Source: JAHEKD01 sp965204695 (lineage in GTDB: Bacteria > Pseudomonadota > Gammaproteobacteria > Arenicellales > JAHEKD01). Taken from it: a stretch of DNA of 64,000 nucleotides. Shown here in pieces: positions 18,638 to 28,426 of this stretch; the first letter of the stretch is position 1, and each line of letters starts with the position of its first letter. Below the pieces are notes generated by a model that made no database searches, was not told where the DNA came from, and worked only from the letters and a program-made list of their open reading frames with translations. The DNA lies in assembly GCA_965204695.1 (NCBI GenBank), contig OZ242007.1, positions 3,906,001 to 3,970,000 on the forward strand, read 5' to 3'. Both the position numbers and the translations under genes were made by a program.

Positions 18638-18648
18638 GGAGCTTGAGG

Positions 18649-19962
18649 ATGGCAAACCAACAAATCAAAGTGCCAGATATTGGTGATTTTAGCGATGTTG
18701 AAATCATCGAAGTATTAGTTAATCCTGGCGATAAAGTGAATGTTGATGATGCATTGATCACTGTGGAAAGTGACAAAGCGTCGATGGACATACCTTCAAG
18801 CGCTGACGGGACAGTAACCGAACTTAAGGTTAATGTGGGCGATAAAGTCTCTGAAGGCTCGTTGATTCTAGTTCTGGATGCTGCAGGGGACAGCGGTTCA
18901 AGTGCCAGTGATGAACAACAATCTGCTGCTGATGAGCCAGTAACTTCGTCAGAGCTGGAAACACAAGAACAGGAGCCTAAAGATACCTCGCCGCTAGCGC
19001 TATCGATTTCAGAACCAGTCAAAGAAGTTTTTTCATTTAGAACCACTGATAAAAGTGCCGTTTATGCCAGCCCTTCCGTCAGAAGGTTAGCCAGAGAGCG
19101 AAATATCGATTTAACTCAGATTAGTGGTACCGGGCCTAAAGGTCGAATTACAAAGGAAGATCTGGACTCACCAACACCTAAGCCACAGCCAACCAGTACA
19201 GCAGCTAGTGCAGCAGGTGGTATGTCCGCAATTCCACCCATACCCGGTGTTGATTTCTCGCAGTTTGGTGAAATTGAAGTTAAGCCACTTACCCGTATTC
19301 AAAAAATTTCCGGCCCGCATCTGCATCGGGCCTGGCTCAATGTACCCATGGTTACACATCATGATGAGGCTGATGTGACAGATATGGAGGAATTTAGAAA
19401 GTCGCTTAAAGCCGAGGCGGAGAAAAAAGGTATCCGGGTCACCGGATTAGTGTTTGTGATGAAGGCACTAGCCGCTAATTTGAAAGCATTCCCAACCTTT
19501 AATTCATCTCTATCTGAAGATGGAGAGAGTCTGATTCTCAAAAAGTATATTAATATCGGTATCGCTGTTGATACCCCGAATGGGTTAATTGTTCCGGTGT
19601 TTAGAGATGTCGATAAAAAATCAATTTATGAGTTATCAGAAGAGTTAGGTGAGATCAGCAAAAAAGCACGTGATGGCAAACTAGGGCCGAAAGATCTGCA
19701 AGGCGGATGTATGAGTATTTCCAGTTTGGGAGGAATAGGCGGTACAGCATTTACACCTCTGGTAAATGCGCCAGAAGTTGCCATTTTAGGATTGACCCGA
19801 TCCAAAATGCAGCCGGTTTGGAACGGTCAGGAATTTGTACCGAGATTAATGCAGCCGATTGACCTCACTTACGATCATCGTGTTATTGATGGTGCTAACG
19901 CGGCTCGTTTTGTGGCGCAACTTTGTCAGAATTTAAGCGATCTGAAGCGCTTGTTATTGTAA
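18649..19962 (+). CDS. aceF: Dihydrolipoamide acetyltransferase (E2) with a single lipoyl domain
   Basis: A 437-residue core subunit of pyruvate dehydrogenase. One lipoyl domain has its lysine at K43 (ESDKASMD); then come a flexible acidic linker, the peripheral subunit-binding domain (YASPSVRRLARERNIDLTQI), a short linker, and the catalytic domain with DHRVIDG near the C-terminus. E. coli E2 has three lipoyl domains; here E2 has one and E3 has two. The ATG at 18649 has AAGGAG eight bases upstream. It sits 11 bases after aceE. Confidence 0.95.
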   Translation: MANQQIKVPDIGDFSDVEIIEVLVNPGDKVNVDDALITVESDKASMDIPSSADGTVTELKVNVGDKVSEGSLILVLDAAGDSGSSASDEQQSAADEPVTSSELETQEQEPKDTSPLALSISEPVKEVFSFRTTDKSAVYASPSVRRLARERNIDLTQISGTGPKGRITKEDLDSPTPKPQPTSTAASAAGGMSAIPPIPGVDFSQFGEIEVKPLTRIQKISGPHLHRAWLNVPMVTHHDEADVTDMEEFRKSLKAEAEKKGIRVTGLVFVMKALAANLKAFPTFNSSLSEDGESLILKKYINIGIAVDTPNGLIVPVFRDVDKKSIYELSEELGEISKKARDGKLGPKDLQGGCMSISSLGGIGGTAFTPLVNAPEVAILGLTRSKMQPVWNGQEFVPRLMQPIDLTYDHRVIDGANAARFVAQLCQNLSDLKRLLL

Positions 19963-19977
19963 TCCTGAGGAGAAATC

Positions 19978-22038
19978 ATGAGTTCAGTTGAAGAAATTTT
20001 AGTGCCTGATATTGGTGATTTTGATCAGGTTGAGATTATTGAAGTTCTGGTTAAGGCGGGTGATCATATTGACATTGATGATGGTTTGATCACTCTAGAA
20101 ACCGATAAAGCCTCAATGGATGTTCCTTCACCCAAATCCGGAACGGTTAGTGAAGTCAAAGTTAATGTAGGTGATAAAGTTTCACAAGGAAGCGTGGTTA
20201 TCTTGCTGGAAACAGCAGAAAAAGCACAAGTCTCCGATGTTGACCCACAACCTTCGGTCAAATCTAAGGCAGATAAGGCAGCCGCTCCTTCTGATGCTGG
20301 GGGTGGATATGGAGGTGGTCACATTGAAGATATTCATGTGCCCGATATCGGTGATTTTGACGCGGTAGAAGTGATCGAGGTGTTGGTTTCGGCCGGTGAC
20401 AAACTCAATGCTGAAGATCCACTCATCACGCTGGAAAGTGACAAAGCATCCATGGATGTACCTTCGCCTAGTTCCGGTGTGGTCAAAGAGGTGAAAGTCA
20501 GTGTTGGTGACAAAGTTTCTAAAGGTAGCTTGATACTGACAATGGAAACTGAATCCAAAGCAGCCAGCAGTAGTTCAGCAACTGTCCAATCAGAAAAAGT
20601 TGAGTCATTTGATGGTAGCTCTGACGAGCAAGCCGATGTCGTGGTTTTGGGCTCAGGGCCTGGCGGATATACAGCAGCTTTTCGAGCTGCTGACTTAGGG
20701 TTAAAAACCATATTAATTGAAAAATATTCAACACTTGGCGGTGTGTGCTTGAATGTGGGTTGTATTCCATCAAAAGCCTTGTTACATGCGGCCAAAGTGA
20801 TCGATGAAGCCGAAGACTTTGAAGCACATGGCATTAGTTTTACAAAACCGAAAGTAGACATCGACAAGCTAAGAAGTTGGAAAGCAAGTGTCGTCAAACA
20901 GCTTACGGGAGGCTTGGCTGGTTTAGCCAAACAGCGTAAAGTCAAAGTGATAACGGGAACTGGCCAGTTTGTCGATTCGCATCATATTAGTGTAAAAGAT
21001 AATGACGGCAATGAAACTACGGTTGGTTTTAAGAATTGTATTATTGCTGCCGGTTCAGAGCCGGTACACTTGCCATTCATTCCACATGATGACCCCAGAG
21101 TCATTGATTCAACTGGAGCACTAGAGTTAGATAATATCCCCAAAAAACTGCTAGTCATCGGCGGTGGGATTATCGGTCTGGAAATGGCAACTGTTTATCA
21201 TTCTCTTGGATCAAAGATCACTGTGGTAGAAATGTTGGATGGGTTGGTCGCAGGTGCCGACAAAGACATCGTTAAGCCTTTGCATAACCGTTTGAAGAAG
21301 CGATATGAAAATATAATGCTTGAAACCCGGGTTACGGCAGTTGAAGCACAGAAAAGTGGACTCAAGGTAACCTTTGAAGGCAAGAATGCACCTGACAAAC
21401 CTCAGGTTTTTGACAAGATATTAGTTTCTGTTGGTCGGGTGCCAAATGGAAAACTGATTAGTGCTGAAAATGCAGGTGTCAACGTTGATGATCGTGGTTT
21501 TATACAGGTTGATAAACAACAACGTACGAACATCGAAGATATTTTTGCGATTGGAGACATTGTCGGGCAGCCCATGCTGGCACACAAAGCCGTGCATGAA
21601 GGTAAAGTTGCGGCCGAAGTTTGTGCGGGAATGAATGTCGAATTTGGTGCGAAAGTTATTCCTTCTGTTGCTTATACCGATCCTGAGGTTGCCTGGGTAG
21701 GATTGACAGAAACTCAGGCTAAAGAACAAGGAATTAAAGTTGGTAAAGGCGCCTTCCCATGGGCGGCTAGCGGACGTTCCTTGTCTCTTGGTCGCAATGA
21801 AGGCATGACGAAACTGCTTTTTGATGAAGAGACAGATCGGGTCATCGGAGGAGGAATTGTAGGTCCCAACGCAGGTGATTTGATCGCGGAGGTGGCTTTG
21901 GCGATTGAAACCAATTGTGATGCCGCTGATATCGGCTTAACAGTACATCCTCATCCGACTTTATCTGAAACAGTGGCAATGGCTGCCGAGGCATTTGAGG
22001 GCACAATTACTGATTTGTATATGCCAAAGAAAAAGTAG
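19978..22038 (+). CDS. lpdA: Dihydrolipoyl dehydrogenase (E3) carrying two N-terminal lipoyl domains
   Basis: A 686-residue flavoenzyme that reoxidises dihydrolipoamide with NAD+. Two full lipoyl domains come first (about 5-80 with K44, and 115-190 with K156, both in the context DKASMDVPSP), separated by an Ala/Gly-rich linker. The E3 body begins near residue 215 with VVLGSGPGGYTAAF (FAD), the redox disulfide GGVCLNVGCIPSK, an NAD-binding GGGIIGLEMA, and ends with HPHPTLSETVAMAAEAF. A plain E3 has about 475 residues. One lipoyl domain on E3 is known in some proteobacteria; two is uncommon. The gene starts 15 bases after aceF. Confidence 0.96.
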   Translation: MSSVEEILVPDIGDFDQVEIIEVLVKAGDHIDIDDGLITLETDKASMDVPSPKSGTVSEVKVNVGDKVSQGSVVILLETAEKAQVSDVDPQPSVKSKADKAAAPSDAGGGYGGGHIEDIHVPDIGDFDAVEVIEVLVSAGDKLNAEDPLITLESDKASMDVPSPSSGVVKEVKVSVGDKVSKGSLILTMETESKAASSSSATVQSEKVESFDGSSDEQADVVVLGSGPGGYTAAFRAADLGLKTILIEKYSTLGGVCLNVGCIPSKALLHAAKVIDEAEDFEAHGISFTKPKVDIDKLRSWKASVVKQLTGGLAGLAKQRKVKVITGTGQFVDSHHISVKDNDGNETTVGFKNCIIAAGSEPVHLPFIPHDDPRVIDSTGALELDNIPKKLLVIGGGIIGLEMATVYHSLGSKITVVEMLDGLVAGADKDIVKPLHNRLKKRYENIMLETRVTAVEAQKSGLKVTFEGKNAPDKPQVFDKILVSVGRVPNGKLISAENAGVNVDDRGFIQVDKQQRTNIEDIFAIGDIVGQPMLAHKAVHEGKVAAEVCAGMNVEFGAKVIPSVAYTDPEVAWVGLTETQAKEQGIKVGKGAFPWAASGRSLSLGRNEGMTKLLFDEETDRVIGGGIVGPNAGDLIAEVALAIETNCDAADIGLTVHPHPTLSETVAMAAEAFEGTITDLYMPKKK

Positions 22039-22151
22039 TCGTTGGGCCTATAATTCCAAAAAATAGTCGATATATTCAGAAGGCCGATATAAATCTGGTT
22101 TAATCGGATATATCACTAATTTTATTAACATGACTGTGGAGTACTAATGCG

Positions 22152-23711
22152 GTGAAAATAGGCATTCCAAAGGAAACCTATGAAGGTGAAAAACGCGTAG
22201 CGACCACACCCGATGTGGTTGGGCAACTGCTTAAGCTTGGATTTTCTGTGGCGGTTGAATCAAGCGCTGGCAGTGAGGCTAAATTTGTCGATCAAGCTTA
22301 TACAGATGCCGGTGCAGAAGTTGTCGATGATTCTTCTGTTTGGCAAGATTCCGATATTATTTTAAAAGTCCGCGCACCTTCCGATGCTGAAATTGATAAG
22401 TTTCATGAAGGCCAAACTTTAATCAGTTTTATCTGGCCAGCTCAAAACGAAGACTTACTGAAAAAATTGGCTAACAAAAAAGTAACTGTGATGGCGATGG
22501 ACTCGGTTCCTCGGATTTCACGTGCTCAAAAATTAGATGCTCTGAGTTCCATGGCGAATATTGCCGGTTACCGCGCAGTAGTTGAGGCCTCTAATCATTT
22601 TGGTCGATTCTTTACTGGACAAATTACTGCGGCCGGGAAAATTCCACCGGCAAAAGTTATGATTATTGGTGCCGGAGTTGCTGGGCTAGCAGCTATTGGT
22701 GCGGCAACCAGTATGGGAGCGATTGTTCGTGCATTTGATACTCGTCCTGAAGTCAAGGAACAAGTTGAAAGTATGGGCGCCGAGTTCTTAGAGTTGGACT
22801 ACGAGGAAGAAGAATCTGGTGGCACTGAAGGTGGTTATGCCAAACAAATGTCGCAAGCTTTTATCGATGCTGAAATGGCTTTGTTCCGTGAACAGGCTAA
22901 AGACGTTGATATCATCATTACTACGGCTCTAATACCTGGTAAACCGGCACCGAAATTGATTCTGGCCGATATGGTCGAATCGATGAAAGATGGAAGTGTC
23001 ATTGTTGATCTGGCAGCGGAACAGGGTGGTAACTGTGAGTTGACCGAGCCCGGTGAAGTAGTAGTAAAGCACGGTGTCACCATTATCGGGCACATGGATT
23101 TGCCGAGTCGATTATCAACCCAATCTAGTCAGCTTTATTCAACAAATTTACGCCATTTATTAGCTGATTTGACGCCCGAGAAAGATGGCCAGATTGTCGT
23201 TGATATGGAAGACGACGTGATTCGCGGCTCAACAGTTATTCATCAAGGAGAAATCACTTGGCCACCACCACCGATTAGTGTCACTGCTGCTCCACCTCAA
23301 GCTGCAGCACCAGCAGTAACGGTGGAGCCCAAAGATCCTCGTGTTGAAGCAAAACGTAAAGCATTTACAACCATGGCCGTTCTAGCAGTGACAGTTGCTG
23401 GGTTGTTTTCTGTTGGACGTGTCGCACCACCGGAGTTTATGAGTCACCTGATTGTATTTGTATTAGCGGTTTTTGTCGGCTGGCAGGTTATTTGGAACGT
23501 TACACCTGCTTTGCATACGCCTTTGATGAGTGTGACTAATGCCATCAGCGGTATTATTGTGATTGGCGCATTATTACAAGTCGGATCATCTTCCTGGCTG
23601 GTAGTATTTTTAGCGGCTATAGCTGTTTTAATCGCATCGATAAACATCGCAGGTGGTTTTTTAGTGACCCAGCGCATGTTAGGCATGTTTAGACGCGAGG
23701 AGGATAACTAA
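22152..23711 (+). CDS. pntA: NAD(P) transhydrogenase subunit alpha
   Basis: A 519-residue inner-membrane subunit that carries the NAD(H)-binding domain (MKIGIPKETYEGEKRVATTP, then IIGAGVAGLAAIGAATSMGA) followed after a Pro/Ala linker by four membrane helices near the C-terminus. With PntB it uses the proton-motive force to make NADPH from NADH. The start is GTG 22152, with GTGGAG upstream. Its stop overlaps the pntB ATG. The full-length, fused alpha form matches the enteric arrangement. Confidence 0.95.
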   Translation: MKIGIPKETYEGEKRVATTPDVVGQLLKLGFSVAVESSAGSEAKFVDQAYTDAGAEVVDDSSVWQDSDIILKVRAPSDAEIDKFHEGQTLISFIWPAQNEDLLKKLANKKVTVMAMDSVPRISRAQKLDALSSMANIAGYRAVVEASNHFGRFFTGQITAAGKIPPAKVMIIGAGVAGLAAIGAATSMGAIVRAFDTRPEVKEQVESMGAEFLELDYEEEESGGTEGGYAKQMSQAFIDAEMALFREQAKDVDIIITTALIPGKPAPKLILADMVESMKDGSVIVDLAAEQGGNCELTEPGEVVVKHGVTIIGHMDLPSRLSTQSSQLYSTNLRHLLADLTPEKDGQIVVDMEDDVIRGSTVIHQGEITWPPPPISVTAAPPQAAAPAVTVEPKDPRVEAKRKAFTTMAVLAVTVAGLFSVGRVAPPEFMSHLIVFVLAVFVGWQVIWNVTPALHTPLMSVTNAISGIIVIGALLQVGSSSWLVVFLAAIAVLIASINIAGGFLVTQRMLGMFRREEDN

Positions 23712-25096
23712 TGAGTGGTGTTGTTAGTGCAGCCTATATCGCTGCAAGCATTCTCTTCATTCTCAGTCTTGGTGGGTTAAGCCATCAAGAGACTGCTAGG
23801 CGTGGAAATCTATACGGCATTATTGGTATGGCGATTGCCATACTGGCGACAATCTTCAGCGATAAAGTCAGCGGTTATGCAGTTTTAATCATCATGATGT
23901 TAATCGGTGGCACACTCGGCACAATGGTCGCACGCCGTGTTGAAATGACCGAAATGCCTGAACTGGTGGCCATTTTACACAGCTTTGTCGGTTTAGCTGC
24001 TGTGTTGGTCGGTTTCGCTAGTTATTTGGATCCGAATGCTCACTACGAAGGCGTTGAAAAAACCATTCATGAAGTCGAGATATTCCTGGGAATTTTCATT
24101 GGTGCAATTACGTTTACCGGTTCTGTGATTGCGTTTGGAAAATTAAGAGGGCTAATAGCCAGTAAACCCCTTATGTTGCCTGCAAGGCATTGGATCAATC
24201 TGGCCATAGTCCTGGTTTGTATCTGGTTGGGTAAAGTATTTCTTGGTGCTGACTCAACAGGTGGCGGTTTTATTGCTTTATTTATAATGACACTGCTGGC
24301 CTTTATCTTTGGCGCCCATTTAGTCATGGCGATTGGTGGGGCTGATATGCCAGTCGTTATTTCTATGCTTAATAGCTATTCTGGCTGGGCGGCTGCAGCA
24401 ACTGGATTTATGCTGTCGAATGATTTATTAATTGTTACAGGCGCATTAGTAGGCTCCAGCGGTGCAATCTTGAGTTATATCATGTGCCGGGCCATGAATC
24501 GTAAATTCTTGAGTGTTATTTCCGGAGGGTTTGGAACCACAGCAACAACAGATGATGGGGGCGAAGAACAAGGTGAGGTAACTCAGATATTGGCTGAAGA
24601 AACAGCTGAATTGCTTAAAGATGCTAAAGAAGTGGTTATCGTTCCAGGTTATGGTATGGCTGTGGCCCATGCACAACACCCGGTGTCAGAACTGACACAA
24701 AAACTGCGGGCTAACGGTACGAATGTTCGCTTTGCAATCCACCCCGTAGCAGGTCGTATGCCTGGGCACATGAATGTATTACTAGCTGAAGCCAGAGTGC
24801 CCTATGACATTGTTTTGGAAATGGATGAGATTAACGAAGATTTCCCTGAAACCGATGTCGCTATAGTTATAGGTGCTAATGATATTGTCAATCCGTCAGC
24901 ACTGGAAAATCCGAATAGTCCAATTGCGGGTATGCCAGTACTGGAAGTTTGGAAGGCAAAAACCTGTATTGTCTCAAAAAGATCAATGGCAACCGGTTAT
25001 GCTGGAGTTGAAAATCCTTTGTTTTTCAAAGAAAACACGAGAATGTTGTTCGGTGACGCTAAAGACAGTGTCGAAGCGGTGCTAAAAACATTATAA
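23711..25096 (+). CDS. pntB: NAD(P) transhydrogenase subunit beta
   Basis: A 461-residue partner of PntA. About eight to nine membrane helices are followed by the NADP(H)-binding domain III (VVIVPGYGMAVAHAQHPV, RFAIHPVAGRMPGHMNVLLAEA, VAIVIGANDIVNPSA), all highly conserved. TAATG overlap with pntA. Co-transcription is likely; a short CTCC/GGAG hairpin follows at about 25107-25125. Confidence 0.96.
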   Translation: MSGVVSAAYIAASILFILSLGGLSHQETARRGNLYGIIGMAIAILATIFSDKVSGYAVLIIMMLIGGTLGTMVARRVEMTEMPELVAILHSFVGLAAVLVGFASYLDPNAHYEGVEKTIHEVEIFLGIFIGAITFTGSVIAFGKLRGLIASKPLMLPARHWINLAIVLVCIWLGKVFLGADSTGGGFIALFIMTLLAFIFGAHLVMAIGGADMPVVISMLNSYSGWAAAATGFMLSNDLLIVTGALVGSSGAILSYIMCRAMNRKFLSVISGGFGTTATTDDGGEEQGEVTQILAEETAELLKDAKEVVIVPGYGMAVAHAQHPVSELTQKLRANGTNVRFAIHPVAGRMPGHMNVLLAEARVPYDIVLEMDEINEDFPETDVAIVIGANDIVNPSALENPNSPIAGMPVLEVWKAKTCIVSKRSMATGYAGVENPLFFKENTRMLFGDAKDSVEAVLKTL

Positions 25097-25172
25097 TTCG
25101 GTCCTCATCTCCGCTGACGGTGGAGAGCATAAACATTAACGATTATATTTAGCAAAGCTAAAGGAGTTATAA

Positions 25173-25895
25173 ATGTCTAGAGTTGCTTTGGTTACGGGTG
25201 GGACCCGCGGTATTGGTGAGGCTATTTCGATTGCTTTAAAAGAAGCCGGTTATACCGTTGCTGCCAATTATGGTGGCAATGAAGAGCGAGCAAAAGAGTT
25301 TACTGAACGTACAGGAATTGCTTCCTACAAGTTTGATGTCGGCGATTTCGATGCTTGCCAAGCAGGCGTAGAGCAAATTAAATCAGAACTTGGTCCAGTT
25401 GAAATTTTAGTCAATAACGCAGGCATCACTCGTGATACAACCATGCATAAAATGGATCCAAGCAAATGGGAAGCTGTTATCCAGACTAATTTATCGTCTT
25501 GTTTCAATATGTGCCGTTGTGTGATTGATGATATGCGTGTAAATGGATTCGGACGCATTGTTAATATCGGTTCAATAAATGGCCAGGCAGGTCAATACGG
25601 TCAAGTTAACTATGCGGCAGCAAAATCAGGTATTCACGGTTTTACCAAGGCACTGGCGCAAGAAGGAGCTGCTAAAGGCATCACTGTTAATGCCATAGCG
25701 CCAGGTTACGTCAACACTGAAATGGTTCAGGCTGTTCCAGAAGCAGTGTTAGAGAAGATTATTGCCCGAATCCCTGTTGGCCGTTTAGGCGAAGCTAAAG
25801 ATATTTCCCGCGCTGTATTGTTTTTAGTTAAAGATAATGCGGATTTTATTACTGGTTCAACCTTGTCAATCAATGGTGGTCAGCATATGTACTAA
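25173..25895 (+). CDS. phbB: Acetoacetyl-CoA reductase (NADPH type)
   Basis: A 240-residue short-chain dehydrogenase. The cofactor motif is TGGTRGIG at the N-terminus, then NNAG, the catalytic Ser (NIGSINGQAGQYGQ), YxxxK (YAAAKSG) and the C-terminal ITGSTLSINGGQHMY, which is characteristic of PhbB/PhaB. It reduces acetoacetyl-CoA to (R)-3-hydroxybutyryl-CoA for polyhydroxybutyrate. Neither the synthase nor the thiolase is in this window. It follows the NADPH-producing transhydrogenase, a sensible metabolic neighbour. AAAGGAG precedes the ATG and a strong terminator follows. Confidence 0.9.
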   Translation: MSRVALVTGGTRGIGEAISIALKEAGYTVAANYGGNEERAKEFTERTGIASYKFDVGDFDACQAGVEQIKSELGPVEILVNNAGITRDTTMHKMDPSKWEAVIQTNLSSCFNMCRCVIDDMRVNGFGRIVNIGSINGQAGQYGQVNYAAAKSGIHGFTKALAQEGAAKGITVNAIAPGYVNTEMVQAVPEAVLEKIIARIPVGRLGEAKDISRAVLFLVKDNADFITGSTLSINGGQHMY

Positions 25896-25915
25896 GTGCA
25901 TATAGTTCTTCTCTT

Positions 25916-25949
25916 AAAAGCCGGTTAGAGTTTCTAGTCGGCTTTTTTT
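25916..25949 (+). terminator. Rho-independent terminator after phbB
   Basis: AAAAGCCG pairs with CGGCTTTT, with partly paired TTAGA/TCTAG inside, followed by seven T residues. The position, 21 bases after the phbB stop, is ideal. Confidence 0.85.
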
Positions 25950-25962
25950 GTAAAATTTAGCT

Positions 25963-27108
25963 ATGGAACCCGACAATCTAAATACTGATCAAGCCAAGCA
26001 GCTTTTACAACAAGCTTGGTGGGCTGGTATAGAAGCCGTCAATGGTTATGGTTTAGTCAAGTCAGAATTAGAGAACCATAATTATTCCAATATCACGCAT
26101 GTTCTGGCAATTGGTAAAGCTGCCAGTTCAATGATAATGGGCGCATATGATGCTTTGGAGTTTTTTAAAGGGCTTTGTATCACTAAATATGGGCATGCCG
26201 ATACAAGCTTAAAACGAATAACAAGTATCGAGACTATCGAGTCCTCTCATCCGGTTCCGGATGAAAACAGTCTAGCGGCTGGTAACAAAGCTATCAAATT
26301 TATTAAATCACTTAGCGCTCAAGATAACCTGTTAGTTTTAGTTTCTGGTGGTGCTTCAGCATTAGTAGAGCTATTACCTAACAACGTAACACTAAAAGAT
26401 TTACAGTTACTCAATCAACGAATGCTTTGTGAACAAAAAACGATTCATGAAATTAATAAAGTCCGCTGCAAGATTTCGCTAATTAAACATGGCAAATTGC
26501 TAAATCAATGTCAGGCTGATTCAATAACCACCTTGGCTATTTCCGATGTACAAGGTGATGATATTAAAGTCATCGGATCGGGTATTGGCGCCTGTGATTC
26601 ATCAAACACCAAATCAAAAATTGTTGGGTCAAACCAAGTTGCCAGAAATACAATTGCTAATTTTTTTATGGATAATGGTGTCCAAGTTAATTGTAACCAA
26701 GAATCCCTTTACGGTGATGTGTATGAGCAAGCCAAACTAATTGCCACTGAAGTGATTGAAGGAGCTGTAGGAGCTTATATTTTCGGTGGCGAACCGACAG
26801 TCAGTTTGCCCGAAAATCCAGGGCAAGGTGGTCGTAACCAAGCGATGGCGTTGGCTTTAGCAAAAGAAATTTACCCTAAAAAAGCAATTGTGGCCTTGCT
26901 AGCGGGTAGTGATGGAAGTGATGGGCCAACTGATGCAGCAGGTGGTTTAGTCGATGGCGAAACCTATTCGAAAGTTACCGGTGCTGAAAAGGCGCTATTG
27001 AATGCTGATTCGGGAACTTATCTAGCCAGGGCAGGTAATTTGTTTGTTACCGGCCCGACTGGAACCAACGTTATGGATTTAGCGATTGTTATTAAATCAA
27101 AGAAATAG
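25963..27108 (+). CDS. Glycerate 2-kinase / hydroxypyruvate reductase family (MOFRL)
   Basis: A 381-residue protein with the N-terminal glycerate-kinase domain (VLAIGKAASSM, SSHPVPDENSLAAG, LLVLVSGGASALVELL) and the C-terminal MOFRL domain (FGGEPTVSLPENPGQGGRNQ, LAGSDGSDGPTDAAGGLVDG). Members phosphorylate D-glycerate to 2-phosphoglycerate; some were named TtuD. It is somewhat shorter than the usual 420 residues, but all motifs are present. Its 3' end overlaps a small minus-strand ORF. Confidence 0.85.
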   Translation: MEPDNLNTDQAKQLLQQAWWAGIEAVNGYGLVKSELENHNYSNITHVLAIGKAASSMIMGAYDALEFFKGLCITKYGHADTSLKRITSIETIESSHPVPDENSLAAGNKAIKFIKSLSAQDNLLVLVSGGASALVELLPNNVTLKDLQLLNQRMLCEQKTIHEINKVRCKISLIKHGKLLNQCQADSITTLAISDVQGDDIKVIGSGIGACDSSNTKSKIVGSNQVARNTIANFFMDNGVQVNCNQESLYGDVYEQAKLIATEVIEGAVGAYIFGGEPTVSLPENPGQGGRNQAMALALAKEIYPKKAIVALLAGSDGSDGPTDAAGGLVDGETYSKVTGAEKALLNADSGTYLARAGNLFVTGPTGTNVMDLAIVIKSKK

Positions 27109-27249
27109 TTTGGTGAGTGCAATGATGCCAGCGACTACAGTGGCGCTAACCACAAATGGATACCACATAGTTTCTCTTTGGATTTTAGCTGTCTCTGCAA
27201 TTAGTTTTGCAATTTCAGCATGTATTTTTTCTAATTCGGCCTGAGTCAT
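27097..27249 (-). CDS. Small putative membrane protein, 50 aa
   Basis: A 50-residue ORF reading MTQAELEKIHAEIAKLIAET with an amphipathic, charged helix, then a single membrane span (WYPFVVSATVVAGIIALTKL). The pattern of a short acidic/basic helix followed by WYPFVV and a C-terminal span is that of a real small membrane protein rather than noise. It overlaps the glycerate kinase stop by 12 bases and lies on the ispB strand, downstream of ispB. No strong Shine-Dalgarno is visible. Function unknown. Confidence 0.55.
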   Translation of the reverse strand: MTQAELEKIHAEIAKLIAETAKIQRETMWYPFVVSATVVAGIIALTKLFL

Positions 27250-27328
27250 TTCGTTTTTCAGTGTAACATCCGTGTTCCAGTAAATCAGTTTAAATTATAT
27301 CATCTTGAATGTTATCAAGTTGGCCGAC

Positions 27329-28342
27329 TTAATAGACTCTGGCAATGAAAAAGTCGGTCAGATCCAACATGGATTGTTTATAAATCGATTCGGGGATAGC
27401 ATCCAGTGCTGATTTTGCCTTGCTTGTATAAGTGTAGGCTTGTTGTCTGGTGTATTCAATGGCGTCGGTTGAATTCACAATATTAATGATTTGCTCAATA
27501 TCTTGCTGGTTAGCGCCAGATTCAATAACACCTGATAGGAATTTCTGTTTTTCAGTTGACGTTTGTTGCATAGTACGGATCAACGGTAATGTCATTTTGC
27601 CATCGCCTAAGTCATCGCCGAGATTTTTACCGGTATTTTCAACATCACCGGAATAATCGAGAACGTCGTCAATGACTTGGAAGGCAATACCCATATTTAA
27701 ACCATAACTGGCAAGCGCCTGCTCTGTATCACTATTACTATCTGAAATCACAGCACCAAGTTGACAGGCTGCTTTAAATAGAATTGCGGTTTTGCGGTGT
27801 ATGGTTTGGTAATAATCATCTATACTGATTTGCGCATCATGACTATTCATCAGTTGTAACACTTCACCTTCAGCAATCATATTAGTGGTGTCAGCCAGTA
27901 CATCCATGACTTTCATACTGTTAACACGAACCATTTGCTGGAATGCTCTAGAGTAAAGAAAATCGCCGACCAAAACACTAGCCTGGTTGCCCCAAACGTC
28001 GTTTGCGGTATTCTGACCACGCCTGAGCTCAGATTCATCCACTACATCATCATGCAATAGTGTTGCGGTGTGAATAAACTCTATGATGGCCGCTAAAGCG
28101 ACATTGTGTTTGGATTCGTTATCACAGGCAGCAGCAGCCAGCAGTAGCATTACCGGTCGTATACGTTTTCCCCCACTGTTAATTATGTAATGGCTAATGG
28201 TATTTATTAAAGCGATATCAGAGTGTAATTCATTTTTAATAAATTGATCCACTTGTTGCATTTGTTTGGTGACAGGCGCAATAATGTCCTCCAAGGAGAT
28301 TGAATCTTGGCTTGAAATAGACTCTGATGAGGCAGTTTGCAT
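27329..28342 (-). CDS. ispB: Octaprenyl diphosphate synthase
   Basis: A 337-residue trans-prenyltransferase making the ubiquinone side chain. The first Asp-rich motif is LLHDDVVDESELRRG, the second FQVIDDVLDYSGD, and GGKRIRPVMLLLAA is also present. Divergent from rplU across about 180 bases, the classical ispB/rplU arrangement. The product's chain length cannot be read with certainty from the sequence. Confidence 0.94.
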   Translation of the reverse strand: MQTASSESISSQDSISLEDIIAPVTKQMQQVDQFIKNELHSDIALINTISHYIINSGGKRIRPVMLLLAAAACDNESKHNVALAAIIEFIHTATLLHDDVVDESELRRGQNTANDVWGNQASVLVGDFLYSRAFQQMVRVNSMKVMDVLADTTNMIAEGEVLQLMNSHDAQISIDDYYQTIHRKTAILFKAACQLGAVISDSNSDTEQALASYGLNMGIAFQVIDDVLDYSGDVENTGKNLGDDLGDGKMTLPLIRTMQQTSTEKQKFLSGVIESGANQQDIEQIINIVNSTDAIEYTRQQAYTYTSKAKSALDAIPESIYKQSMLDLTDFFIARVY

Positions 28343-28426
28343 TCAATATTTCCCGCTGGTTTAACGGATTTTTAAGATTGGCGAATTATCGCCAAATAAT
28401 CCCGATAAAACAAATCCTTAATATAA

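Noticed and set aside
18588..19046. Minus-strand frame of 152 codons opposite aceF
   Set aside because: Antisense shadow of the lipoyl domain and acidic linker; low complexity.
20334..20945. Minus-strand frame of 203 codons opposite lpdA
   Set aside because: Ser/Thr/Leu-rich antisense shadow of the lipoyl and E3 coding sequence.
22069..22114. Inverted repeat GATATAT/ATATATC between lpdA and pntA
   Set aside because: AT-rich arms of only seven bases with a 32-base spacer; expected by chance in this AT-rich gap.
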